A stretch of 59,814 nt of DNA from Henriciella sp. (GTDB lineage Bacteria; Pseudomonadota; Alphaproteobacteria; Caulobacterales; Hyphomonadaceae), in the NCBI GenBank assembly GCA_012960415.1, contig DUBH01000084.1, positions 121,689 through 181,502 of the forward strand. Reading direction: 5' to 3'. Under the pieces are notes generated by a model that was not told the origin of the DNA, did no database searches, and saw only the letters and a list, made by a program, of their open reading frames with translations. The translations under genes were made by a program, and so were the position numbers. Of the stretch, positions 8,332 through 16,243 are shown piece after piece. The first letter of the stretch is position 1. Each line of letters starts with the position of its first letter.

Positions 8332-9687
8332 CTAGACTGTAAGGCCTGCCTTGGAAAGCGCTTCAGACTGGCGGGCTGCGACCGCGTCTTCGCTGAACCC
8401 TTCGAGACTTTCCTCAAACAGGCGGTGGTAATTCACTTCAGCGCCGAGCCGGATATAGGCCGCACCAAGCCCGATGGCGGCGCGGTCCATGAAGACGAAC
8501 TCACGCGGGATGGTGATGGGGCCAGCCTCTTTCAGGCGCTTGCGGACCTCGAAGGCCTGCTTGCGGCCATACTCTCCGGGTGCAACGCCATCGGCGACGC
8601 TGCGCACCCGGTCTTCCAGAAGCGGGCCGTAGATGAACTTTGCCCAGATATTCAGGATCTCGACGAGGTCCTTGTTGAGGTTCTTGAAGCCCCACTTCTC
8701 ATAGGCCGCATAGGTCGCGTCGAAATCGTCCGCCCGGATGGCGCGGTAGAGATCGACAACGCCGCCAACAAAGTTTGGCGGGAAGATACGGATACAACCA
8801 AAGTCGAGCAGGTTGAGCCCTTCGCCGCCATCTGTGACCTGATAATTGCCAAGGTGCGGGTCGCCATGGATGACGGCGTAGCGCAACATGGGTAGCCACC
8901 ACGTCCAGTAGAGCCGCTTGGCGATGCCATTGCGCACCTCTTGCGGCGCGTCCTGCCAAACTGTGAGCGGATCGCCTGTCACCCATTCCATGGTGAGGAG
9001 GCGGTCGGTGGACAGCTCATCAACCGGCTGAGGGATATGGACGAAATCCTTCTCCTCAAGCATGTGGCGATAGAGGTTCATCGCCTTGCGCTCTCGCTTG
9101 TAATCGAGCTCTTCACGCAGGCGATCAGAGATTTCGACGACGATCTCTTCAGGGTCGATAGAACCATCGAGGCGGCGGAACATGCCGAGAAGGCTTTTGA
9201 GCTGGCCGACATCGCTTTCAACGGCGCTCGCCATGTCCGGATATTGCAGTTTGCAGGCGACCTCTCGTCCATCGGGGAGCGTCGCGCGGTGGACCTGCCC
9301 CAGCGAGGCTGCATGGGCCGCTTCCTGACCGAAGCTTGCAAACTTGTCCTGCCAGTCGGGTCCAAGCTCGGCGCGCATGCGGCGCTTTACAAACGCCCAT
9401 CCCATGGGCGGGGCCTGCGCCTGAAGCTGTGACAGCTCGTCGGCATATTCCTGCGGCAGGAAATCAGGAATGGTCGACAGGATCTGCGCAACCTTCATCA
9501 GCGGGCCCTTGGTCTTGCCAAGGGCGGAGGCGAGTGCGCGAGCGGTACGCTCATCACCTTCATCGCCGCCAAAGATGCGGTTCGCCGCAAAGGCGACACC
9601 TGCGCCGGAGAGGTTGGAGCCGACCTGCGCGGTCCGCCTCAGCCGGGCGCTGAACCTGTTTCGCTCTTTGTCTTTATCGTCTGCCAT
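8332..9687 (-). CDS. ABC1/UbiB-family (ADCK-like) atypical kinase
   Basis: A 451-residue protein-kinase-like ATPase of the ABC1 family. GPLMKVAQILSTIPDFLP (residues 61-78) is the family-specific N-terminal motif, with Lys65 and Gln68 but Ala instead of Gly in the usual KxGQ. AAHAASLGQVHRA is the Ala-rich nucleotide loop, REVACKLQYP gives the ATP-binding Lys146, and HGDPHLGN (274-281) and DFG (295-297) are catalytic. The start is the ATG at 9687; the frame continues upstream to 9864 with implausible Arg/Ser-rich sequence. Family members support ubiquinone or other lipid metabolism. No ubi gene is adjacent here, and the partner is a CPBP protease nine bases downstream. Confidence 0.9.
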   Translation of the reverse strand: MADDKDKERNRFSARLRRTAQVGSNLSGAGVAFAANRIFGGDEGDERTARALASALGKTKGPLMKVAQILSTIPDFLPQEYADELSQLQAQAPPMGWAFVKRRMRAELGPDWQDKFASFGQEAAHAASLGQVHRATLPDGREVACKLQYPDMASAVESDVGQLKSLLGMFRRLDGSIDPEEIVVEISDRLREELDYKRERKAMNLYRHMLEEKDFVHIPQPVDELSTDRLLTMEWVTGDPLTVWQDAPQEVRNGIAKRLYWTWWLPMLRYAVIHGDPHLGNYQVTDGGEGLNLLDFGCIRIFPPNFVGGVVDLYRAIRADDFDATYAAYEKWGFKNLNKDLVEILNIWAKFIYGPLLEDRVRSVADGVAPGEYGRKQAFEVRKRLKEAGPITIPREFVFMDRAAIGLGAAYIRLGAEVNYHRLFEESLEGFSEDAVAARQSEALSKAGLTV

Positions 9688-9745
9688 TCGCTGGCATTTA
9701 AGCCGGTAGCCGGTGCAAGCAACGCCCCCAGATGCGGCGCTTTGC

Positions 9746-10216
9746 CTACCAGGTGCCGATATTCTCCGCGCTGGCCCAAGGCTCCTTCGGCGGAAGCGGA
9801 TCGCCCTTCTGCAGAAGCTCGACCGAAATGCCATCCGGCGAGCGCACAAAGCACATGCGACCATCGCGCGGCGGGCGATTGATGGTCACGCCAAGGTTCT
9901 GAAAGCGCTCAGTGGCGGCATAGATGTCGTCAACCTTGTAGGCGAGGTGGCCGAAATTGCGGCCGCCTTCCAGTTCTTCAGGGTCCCAGTTGTGGGTGAG
10001 CTCAATCATTGGAAGGCCTGGCGGCAGACCTGTCTCGTTCGGGTCTGGCTTGTTACGAGCAATGTCCTCTGGCGACGCGAGGAAGACGAGCGTGAAACGG
10101 CCCGCTTCATTGTCGACCCGGCGAATTTCCTTCAGGCCGAGACCGTCGCAGAAAAATTTCAACGCCGCATCAACGTCGCTGATCCGGATCATGGTGTGCA
10201 GGTATTCAACACTCAT
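9746..10216 (-). CDS. VOC-family protein, glyoxalase I-like
   Basis: A 156-residue protein of two beta-alpha-beta-beta-beta modules. The first starts HTMIRISDVDAALKFFCDGLG with a conserved early His (His7), and the second has GRNFGHLAYKVDDIY. The C-terminal strand FVRSPDGISVELLQ gives the usual metal-binding Glu. This resembles lactoylglutathione lyase more than other VOC proteins and would remove methylglyoxal as a glutathione adduct, though related VOC enzymes cannot be excluded. Its ATG overlaps the stop of the upstream membrane protein gene (ATGA at 10213-10216), so the two are translationally coupled. Confidence 0.85.
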   Translation of the reverse strand: MSVEYLHTMIRISDVDAALKFFCDGLGLKEIRRVDNEAGRFTLVFLASPEDIARNKPDPNETGLPPGLPMIELTHNWDPEELEGGRNFGHLAYKVDDIYAATERFQNLGVTINRPPRDGRMCFVRSPDGISVELLQKGDPLPPKEPWASAENIGTW

Positions 10217-10683
10217 TCGTCTTTTCCTTCGAGGCGGCGGATTTCAGATTTCAATGATGGCGGCGCATTTCGATAATAGTGCGAGGTCACCGCATAGAGG
10301 AACAGCACGACCGCGCCCATGACGAACAGGAACGTCATAAAGACGTTGAACATGTAACCGCGCTCCATGGGGCCGGGGACGGAGCCGCCAAGGCGCCACA
10401 TGAAGTCCCACAGATTATTGAAACCCATGATGAGGAGTGGCAGCGCCAGAAGGCTGACCAGTGCGGCGCCCCAGCGATAGGAAGCTGCCAGCGGTGCTTC
10501 GGTGCGGATAAAGATTTCCTTGAAGTCTTCCTGGGAGATACGGTCGGAGAGAAGCTTTTTCTCCCGCATCGACTCGTAGACAGCTTTTGAAAAAGCCGGC
10601 AACTCGCGCCACTTCATCAAAATCCAGATTCCCCACAGCCCGAGAGCGACGAACATCATCGCGTAAAATGTAAGGTATCCCAT
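10213..10683 (-). CDS. Hypothetical membrane protein
   Basis: A 156-residue protein with three hydrophobic segments: residues about 5-22, 70-90 and 110-133. Between the first two is a charged cytoplasmic-type stretch containing REKKLLSDRISQEDFKEIF. I do not recognise a family. The start ATG at 10683 has a GGAAGAG sequence a few bases upstream. It is the first gene of the minus-strand run that continues through the VOC protein, and its stop overlaps the VOC start, so it may act in the same context, but no function can be assigned. Confidence 0.75.
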   Translation of the reverse strand: MGYLTFYAMMFVALGLWGIWILMKWRELPAFSKAVYESMREKKLLSDRISQEDFKEIFIRTEAPLAASYRWGAALVSLLALPLLIMGFNNLWDFMWRLGGSVPGPMERGYMFNVFMTFLFVMGAVVLFLYAVTSHYYRNAPPSLKSEIRRLEGKDE

Positions 10684-10735
10684 GTCTCTTCCATTGGCCG
10701 GGCGCTCTGCCAGCCGCGAGACCTAGTCGGAGGGC

Positions 10736-11620
10736 TCAGGCGGCGTGTGCGCGCTCAAATGTCAGCATGGCGCGCTTTCGCGCCACACCCCAATGGTAAT
10801 TATGTAACCGCCCATCCGACGCAAGGGCGCGATGGCAGGGAATGAGCCACGATATTGTGTTCGCCCCAATTGCAGTTCCTGCAGCACGCGCCGCCTTTGG
10901 CTGGCCAGCAGCGGCGGCGACCTCTCCATAGGTGCGCGTCTCGCCGGGCGGAATATCAAGGAGCGCGCGCCAGATCTGACGGCGAAAAGGCGTGCCATAG
11001 AGCGCGACGGGGACAGGCTCTGTGCCTTCGAAGATGCGGGTTGCCCAACGGGCCGCTTCGCAATTGTCTTCGCGGATGGAGGCATTGGGGTAGCGGCTGG
11101 CAAAGTCCTCTTTCACAGCCCGCTTACCATAGCCTGGATGCTCAAACCCTAATTTCGCATCCGCCCCGTCATCGGCAAAACCGAGGCCGCACAGCCCGCG
11201 CGGCGAAATGACGAGAATGGCCGTCCCGAAAGGTGTTTCAGCCTCTCCCATGACGAGATCAGCGCCCTGCCCGCCCGTCTTCGCCTCGCCGGGTGTGAGG
11301 CCTTCATGCGCGATAAACAGGTCATGCAGACGGGACGGGCCTGACAGGCCTGTCTCGTATGACGCATCCAGCAGGCTTGCGCCCTGACGCAGGAGGTCGC
11401 CTGCCTCAGCATGGGCAAGGGCGGCTTGATACTGTTTCGGGCTGATACCAGCCCAGCGGGTGAATTCGCGCTGGAAGTGGTGCGGCGACAGACCGACGGC
11501 CCGCGCGCACTCAGCGAGGTCGGGCCAGTCGCGCCAGGTATCACCAAGGTGTGAGAGCGCATCAGCCATGCGGCCATAGGCGACCGAGCGTTCGGAAAGA
11601 GAAGAAGCGGTATTCGTCAT
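10736..11620 (-). CDS. AraC domain fused to O6-alkylguanine-DNA alkyltransferase (Ada-like)
   Basis: A 294-residue fusion. Residues about 15-110 form an AraC-type HTH (LAECARAVGLSPHHFQREFT and the second HTH around SRLHDLFIAHEGLTPGEA). The C-terminal part is a methylguanine methyltransferase with the acceptor motif IPCHR near residue 260 and the preceding helix GQPKAARAAGTAIG. The enzyme removes O6-alkyl groups from guanine in DNA by suicide transfer to Cys. The N-terminal zinc/methylphosphotriester domain of E. coli Ada is absent, so sensing must differ from classical Ada. I use the ATG at 11620; the frame opens 11 codons earlier. Confidence 0.9.
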   Translation of the reverse strand: MTNTASSLSERSVAYGRMADALSHLGDTWRDWPDLAECARAVGLSPHHFQREFTRWAGISPKQYQAALAHAEAGDLLRQGASLLDASYETGLSGPSRLHDLFIAHEGLTPGEAKTGGQGADLVMGEAETPFGTAILVISPRGLCGLGFADDGADAKLGFEHPGYGKRAVKEDFASRYPNASIREDNCEAARWATRIFEGTEPVPVALYGTPFRRQIWRALLDIPPGETRTYGEVAAAAGQPKAARAAGTAIGANTISWLIPCHRALASDGRLHNYHWGVARKRAMLTFERAHAA

Positions 11621-11686
11621 GTAGCAGAGTTTGCCGCGCCCGGCGGCACGCATCCACCCGTTTCTTGCGCATCACCCGCGCCTGAA

Positions 11687-11716
11687 TAAAAAAGGCCCCG
11701 CCAGCGGCGAGGCCTT
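11687..11716 (-). terminator. Rho-independent terminator of the NtrC-type regulator gene
   Basis: AAGGCCCCGCC at 11692-11702 and GGCGAGGCCTT at 11706-11716 form an 11-bp stem with one mismatch and a three-base loop. On the minus strand it is followed by a run of U, 28 bases after the stop of the response regulator gene. Confidence 0.85.
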
Positions 11717-11743
11717 GATTGAATTTGGCTATAAGGACAGACG

Positions 11744-13222
11744 CTAACCCGCTTTGCGGTTCTCTTCGCCGTCGAGCTCATACTCGCGGATCTTGCGGTA
11801 AAGGGTCGAGCGGCCGATGCCGAGGCGACGGCTGACTTCGGACATATGGCCCTGATAGAAGTCGATCGCATACTCAATGATGTCGCGTTCGATATCGGTC
11901 AGCGGGCGAAGCTCGCCTTCCTCATCCTTGATCGTAACGGGGCTGGACGGCGAGGCCATCACTTCAGCGCGCGGTTCACTGTCGGCTGCTGGCAGGTCAT
12001 TCGCCGGAGACACACGTTTTGGCACAGGCGGCAGGTCTACCATTTCAGGCATGATGCCGGAGATCTGCGGGAAGTCGTGCGGCTGCAGCGTGTCACCTTC
12101 GCAAAGGATGACAGCGCGGAAGACGGCGTTTTCGAGCTGGCGGACGTTACCCGGCCAGTCGAAGGCGCAAAGCATCTGCAGCGTTTCCTCGCTGGCGGTC
12201 TCGACGTCGCGGTTTTCAGACGCGTTGAAGCGCGAGATGAAGTGGCTGACGAGGGCTGGAATATCCTCGCGGCGCTCTCGCAGCGACGGGACATCGACCG
12301 GGAACACGTTGAGACGATAGTAGAGGTCTTCGCGGAAGTTTCCGGCCTTCACCTGTTCGGCAAGGTCGCGGTTGGTTGCCGATACGATGCGCACATCGAC
12401 CTTGGTCGGACGGCGCGAACCGACGGCGTCGACCTCACCTTCCTGCAGGGCGCGCAGGAGTTTGACCTGCATGTCGAGCGGCAGTTCGCCAATCTCATCG
12501 AGGAAGAGCGTGCCGCCATCCGCCTCGACGAACTTACCGAGAGATTTGGAAACCGCGCCCGTAAACGCGCCCTTCTCATGCCCGAAAAGGATGCTCTCGA
12601 CCAGGTTTTCAGGGATGGCACCGCAGTTGACGGTGACGAATGGCTTGCCGGCGCGGTCGGACGCACCCTGGATACAGCGGGCGATGACTTCCTTACCGAC
12701 ACCGCTTTCACCGAGGATGAGGACCGGAATGTCGGAGCTTGCCGCGCGCTGTCCCAGACGGACGACCTGGCGCATGGCCGGGGCGGCCGCGATCATATCG
12801 TCAAAGCTCATCCCGCCTTCGGTCTTGCGGGTCAGGCGTTTCACTTCGCCGGTCAGCGAGGACATTTTCAGGGCGTTGCGGATCGAGACGACGACACGTT
12901 CAGGATTGGCAGGTTTGACAACGAAGTCGACGGCACCTGCGCGCATGGCGGTCACGATGGTGTCGATGCCAGAGGTCGCGGTCAGCATGATGACCGGCAC
13001 ATCGGGAATACGCTCGCCAAGGCGTTCCAGCGTTTCCATCCCCGAAAGGCCAGGCATGGTCAGGTCGAGAAGAATGACGTCTGCGCCAGCTTCGGTCGCG
13101 GTCGTGAAACCGGTTTCGCCATCCGGGGCGGTCCGGCAGGCAAAGCCGGCCTTTTCCACCGCGGCCTGGATCAGCCTGCGCTGGGTTGGATCGTCATCGA
13201 TGACCAGAACCGTCTTCGCCAT
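11744..13222 (-). CDS. Sigma54-dependent NtrC-family response regulator
   Basis: A 492-residue three-domain activator. The receiver domain (1-120) has the phospho-acceptor Asp53 and conserved Lys103. The AAA+ domain (about 145-375) has Walker A GESGVGKE at 171-178, GAFTGA at 218-223 for sigma54 contact, and Walker B GGTLFLDEIG. A Fis-type HTH closes the protein (VSRRLGIGRSTLYRKIREY). It opens promoter complexes at sigma54 promoters after phosphorylation. No histidine kinase is adjacent, so it is an orphan regulator here. Among Caulobacterales the architecture resembles TacA, but paralogues such as NtrX and FlbD are close enough that I assign no symbol. AGGAG precedes the start. Confidence 0.93.
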   Translation of the reverse strand: MAKTVLVIDDDPTQRRLIQAAVEKAGFACRTAPDGETGFTTATEAGADVILLDLTMPGLSGMETLERLGERIPDVPVIMLTATSGIDTIVTAMRAGAVDFVVKPANPERVVVSIRNALKMSSLTGEVKRLTRKTEGGMSFDDMIAAAPAMRQVVRLGQRAASSDIPVLILGESGVGKEVIARCIQGASDRAGKPFVTVNCGAIPENLVESILFGHEKGAFTGAVSKSLGKFVEADGGTLFLDEIGELPLDMQVKLLRALQEGEVDAVGSRRPTKVDVRIVSATNRDLAEQVKAGNFREDLYYRLNVFPVDVPSLRERREDIPALVSHFISRFNASENRDVETASEETLQMLCAFDWPGNVRQLENAVFRAVILCEGDTLQPHDFPQISGIMPEMVDLPPVPKRVSPANDLPAADSEPRAEVMASPSSPVTIKDEEGELRPLTDIERDIIEYAIDFYQGHMSEVSRRLGIGRSTLYRKIREYELDGEENRKAG

Positions 13223-13335
13223 GTCACATCACTCCTGAAAGCCTGTTCGACCTCTGTTGGGTCATTTTGCTACGGCCCGATATGGCACACAGGTGTGAGG
13301 TTATGGTTCAGCTGATATTTCAAATTTCAAACAAA

Positions 13336-13368
13336 TAAAAACCCCGCCCGGACAAGCCGAGGCGGGGT
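13336..13368 (-). terminator. Rho-independent terminator of the thiolase gene
   Basis: ACCCCGCC at 13341-13348 and GGCGGGGT at 13361-13368 form a perfect eight-bp stem around a 12-base loop. On the minus strand a U-run follows (A-run at 13337-13341 on the plus strand). It lies 34 bases after the thiolase stop. Confidence 0.85.
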
Positions 13369-13402
13369 CTTCGATTTTCAAGGCGAAGTCTCGCCTGGAG
13401 AT

Positions 13403-14653
13403 TTAGGCGTCGAGACGCTCTATGATGATGGCAGGGGCCATACCGCCAGCGGCACACATGGTGACGAGGCCGTACTTGCCGCCGGAGCGCTCAAGCTCAT
13501 CGAGGGCGGTGCCGATCAGGATCGAACCGGTCGCGCCGATCGGGTGACCAAGCGCCATCGCGCCGCCATTGATGTTGACCTTCTCACGGTCGAGCTTGAG
13601 GTCGCGGATGAACTTCTCTGCAACGACAGAGAAAGCCTCGTTGATCTCGTAGACGTCGATGTCGTCGGTAGTCATGCCGGCTTTTTCGAGCACTTTCTTC
13701 GCAGCAGCGACCGGTGCGTTGAGCATCAGGGTCGGACAGTCGCCCATGTTCGCCGTTGCGACGATGCGGGCGCGCGGCTTCAGGCCGTTCTTGTCGGCAT
13801 ACTCTTTCGAGGTGACGAGGATGGCGGCTGCGCCATCGACCACACCCGAGGAGTTACCGGCATGGTGGACGTGCTGAACGTTGCCTTTGATCTGCGGGTA
13901 CTTCTTCTCGATCATGTTGCCATAGGTCGTGCCCTTGTCGTCGACAGGGATGTCCCAGAACATGTTGAAGACGGTCTTGAGGCCTGAGAGGCTCTCCATC
14001 GTGGTGCCCGGACGCGGGAATTCGTCCTTGTCGAGCGCCAGCGATCCATCGCGATTGTAGACAGGCACGACGGACTTGTCGAAACGTCCTTCGTCCATCG
14101 CCTTCTTGGCGCGCTCTTGCGAGACGACGGCCAGCTGGTCGACGGCTTCCCGGTCGATGCCTTCGAGGGTCGCGATGGCGTCCGCACAGCAGCCCTGCTG
14201 GGACTGCGGGTGCATTTCACGAAGGTGAAGGTTGCCAGCGTCCATCATTGGCGGGTTCTTCGGGTCCGCGGTGGACGCAGTGTAGCTCATCATCTCACAG
14301 CCGCCTGCGATGACGCAGTCTTCCATGCCGGACATGATCTGTGCTGCTGCGAGCGAGACGGTGGTGATGCCCGAGCCGCAGAAGCGGTCGAGGGTCACGC
14401 CGGACGCCTTGACGTCGAAGCCTGCGTCGAGAGCAGCCATGCGGCCCATGTCGGCACCTTGCGCGCCACGCTGGGAGCTCGTGCCCCAGATGATGTCGTC
14501 GACGGTGGACGTGTCGAGATTGTTGCGGTCACGGATCGCGCCGAGGACGGTCGCGCCGAGATGCTGTGGGTGAAGGTGGGCGAGCGAACCCTTGCCAACC
14601 TTGCCAATGCCGCGCGGCGTGCGGACCGCGTCGATGATGTATGCTTCAGCCAT
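13403..14653 (-). CDS. Thiolase (acetyl-CoA C-acyltransferase)
   Basis: A 416-residue thiolase. The acylated Cys is Cys92 in LDRFCGSGITTV. The C-terminal motifs NGGAMALGHPIGATGS and CAAGGMAPA supply the catalytic His and second Cys. It either condenses two acyl-CoAs or cleaves 3-ketoacyl-CoA in beta-oxidation, and the direction cannot be read here. It is slightly longer than typical biosynthetic PhaA/AtoB enzymes (about 390). GGGAGG lies just before the ATG. It is monocistronic with its own terminator; no hydratase or dehydrogenase partner is adjacent. Confidence 0.93.
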   Translation of the reverse strand: MAEAYIIDAVRTPRGIGKVGKGSLAHLHPQHLGATVLGAIRDRNNLDTSTVDDIIWGTSSQRGAQGADMGRMAALDAGFDVKASGVTLDRFCGSGITTVSLAAAQIMSGMEDCVIAGGCEMMSYTASTADPKNPPMMDAGNLHLREMHPQSQQGCCADAIATLEGIDREAVDQLAVVSQERAKKAMDEGRFDKSVVPVYNRDGSLALDKDEFPRPGTTMESLSGLKTVFNMFWDIPVDDKGTTYGNMIEKKYPQIKGNVQHVHHAGNSSGVVDGAAAILVTSKEYADKNGLKPRARIVATANMGDCPTLMLNAPVAAAKKVLEKAGMTTDDIDVYEINEAFSVVAEKFIRDLKLDREKVNINGGAMALGHPIGATGSILIGTALDELERSGGKYGLVTMCAAGGMAPAIIIERLDA

Positions 14654-14757
14654 AAATTCCTCCCGAACGTGCTGAATTGAACCGTATGGGGAAAGCTAAT
14701 CCCCTTTCCGTCAACGGAAGGCAATCTCTGCCCCAGCGTCAAAGACTGAAAGGAAAT

Positions 14758-15567
14758 CTAGAGGCCGAGAACGTCGTTCATGTCATAGAGGCCAGCAGGC
14801 TGGCGAAGGGCCCAGCGCGCCGCTGCGAGAGCACCATGCGCGAAGACAGATCGGTCCAGCGCGGAATGGGCAAGCGTGATGACTTCCTTCTCCGAGCCGA
14901 AGGTGACTTCGTGTTCGCCAATAACGCCGCCCGAGCGGCGAACCGAGAAGCCGATCTTTCCAGGCTCCCGTGCCGCATCCGGGCCATCATACGGAGCCTG
15001 GCGGAGCGCCTTGAGGCCCGCGCCGCGGCCCGCGGCGGCTGCATCGCCCAGCATCAGCGCCGTGCCGGATGGTGCGTCTACCTTGCGCCGGTGATGGGTT
15101 TCGAGAATCTCGATGTCCCAGTCTTCGCCAAGGCTTTCGGCAGCCCGCCTTGTCAGCGCGCAGAGCAGATTGACGCCGAGCGAGAAGTTACCGGCCTTGA
15201 CGATGGCAAGCTCTCCAGCCGCTTCCGCGATCTCGGCTTCCTGCGCGGCGTCGAAGCCAGTGGTGCCGATCACGACGGCTTTCACGCCTGCTGATTTGAG
15301 ATGCTTCAGCGCCTCCAGCGTGGCGCTGGGACGCGTGAAATCGATCCAGACATCCGCGCCGCTGGCGGCTTTCGAGACATCAGATTGCGGCTGGATGTCA
15401 TCGGGTGCGCCATGGACCAGCTTTGAGAGCGCGGCGCCGAGGGCGTCACTGCCCGGTGCTTCGCTCGCGCCTGTCAGTGTGTGGCCTGCCTCAACAGCGG
15501 CAGAGGCGAGCTGGCGGCCCATGCGCCCAGCGACGCCAGCAATTGCGATTTTCATCGTTCCTGTCAT
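14758..15567 (-). CDS. dapB: 4-hydroxy-tetrahydrodipicolinate reductase
   Basis: A 269-residue cytoplasmic NAD(P)H-dependent enzyme of the diaminopimelate/lysine pathway, so it feeds both lysine and the meso-DAP of peptidoglycan built by the mur genes of this window. The Rossmann motif IAGVAGRMGRQL is at residues 8-19, and the DapB signature EILETHHRRKVDAPSGTA is at about 156-173, containing the catalytic His pair and Lys. The start at 15567 has AAGGACGAGG just upstream; an in-frame ATG four codons later is an alternative. It is divergent from the Tyr-rich secreted protein gene. Confidence 0.97.
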   Translation of the reverse strand: MTGTMKIAIAGVAGRMGRQLASAAVEAGHTLTGASEAPGSDALGAALSKLVHGAPDDIQPQSDVSKAASGADVWIDFTRPSATLEALKHLKSAGVKAVVIGTTGFDAAQEAEIAEAAGELAIVKAGNFSLGVNLLCALTRRAAESLGEDWDIEILETHHRRKVDAPSGTALMLGDAAAAGRGAGLKALRQAPYDGPDAAREPGKIGFSVRRSGGVIGEHEVTFGSEKEVITLAHSALDRSVFAHGALAAARWALRQPAGLYDMNDVLGL

Positions 15568-15666
15568 GCCTCGTCCTTAGCGCCTTTCCGCCCCGCATGA
15601 ACAGACCTCGCCGCACGCAAAAATTGCGCGGCGTTACGATTTTGGGGTGCGAGGCGGATTTCTGTG

Positions 15667-15709
15667 TTAACCTTCTGTTTACCCACAGAAGTTGCAGCAG
15701 GAAGGATTC
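15667..15709 (+). promoter_or_regulatory. Candidate CtrA-type box and GANTC site upstream of the Tyr-rich protein
   Basis: TTAA at 15667-15670 and TTTA at 15678-15681 are separated by seven bases, one mismatch from the TTAA-N7-TTAA consensus for CtrA. GATTC at 15705-15709 is a GANTC site of the CcrM type, just before the start codon at 15713. Motif matches only. Confidence 0.35.
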
Positions 15710-15712
15710 CGT

Positions 15713-16243
15713 ATGCGCACCAAACTCTTCATTGGCGGGGCGCTCGCCGCGCTTCTCGCCCTTCCTGCAGCCGCCGACGGCTATGTCTACACAGCGCCCT
15801 CAACCAGCCACGGCTATGCGACAAGCCATACGGGTACGACCTCGCCGTGCGCGGTGACGAGCTGCTGCTGCGGCCACCAAGTGGTGCGGACCTATACCAC
15901 CGCGCCTGTCGTGCGCCGCTATGTGCAGACCTATACGCGGGTCGCCCCGCCAAACTGCACGGCGACCAGCCATGTCGGCCATGACCACGCCTACCACAAC
16001 TATAGCCATGCTGGCGCGCGGACATACTCCACGACCCGCACAGTCACCGGCTACAGTCAGGGCAGCAGCTATTCAGGTAGCGCCTATGCCAGCAGCGAGG
16101 GCTACGCCTATGGCGATGCGTACTACGATGACGGCTATTATGAGGTCGATGGCTATTACGAAGCTTACCCGGCCCCGTCAGCAGGCTACGCAGCCGAGCT
16201 TAGCCTCGACCGCGAAGACCCGTGGAACGGCTATCGCCGCTGA
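15713..16243 (+). CDS. Secreted Tyr-rich protein with Cys/His clusters
   Basis: A 176-residue protein with a clear signal peptide (MRTKLFIGGALAALLALPAAA). The mature part is highly biased: a Cys cluster (PCAVTSCCCGH) and a further PPNC, a His cluster (HVGHDHAYHNYSHAG), then a Tyr/Gly/Ser/Asp tail with repeated short units such as GYAYGDAYYDDGYY and VDGYYEAY. I do not recognise a family. The composition suggests a surface, matrix or metal-binding protein, but this is inference. The ATG at 15713 is preferred over a TTG seven codons upstream because AGGAAGG lies at proper spacing. A CtrA-like box and a GANTC site lie in its promoter region. It converges on the cyclophilin gene with adjacent stops. 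Confidence 0.75.
   Translation: MRTKLFIGGALAALLALPAAADGYVYTAPSTSHGYATSHTGTTSPCAVTSCCCGHQVVRTYTTAPVVRRYVQTYTRVAPPNCTATSHVGHDHAYHNYSHAGARTYSTTRTVTGYSQGSSYSGSAYASSEGYAYGDAYYDDGYYEVDGYYEAYPAPSAGYAAELSLDREDPWNGYRR

Noticed and set aside
11846-13315. Long plus-strand frame opposite the NtrC-type regulator
   Set aside because: The minus-strand protein has all catalytic motifs; the opposite frame shows no domain and is a codon-bias shadow.
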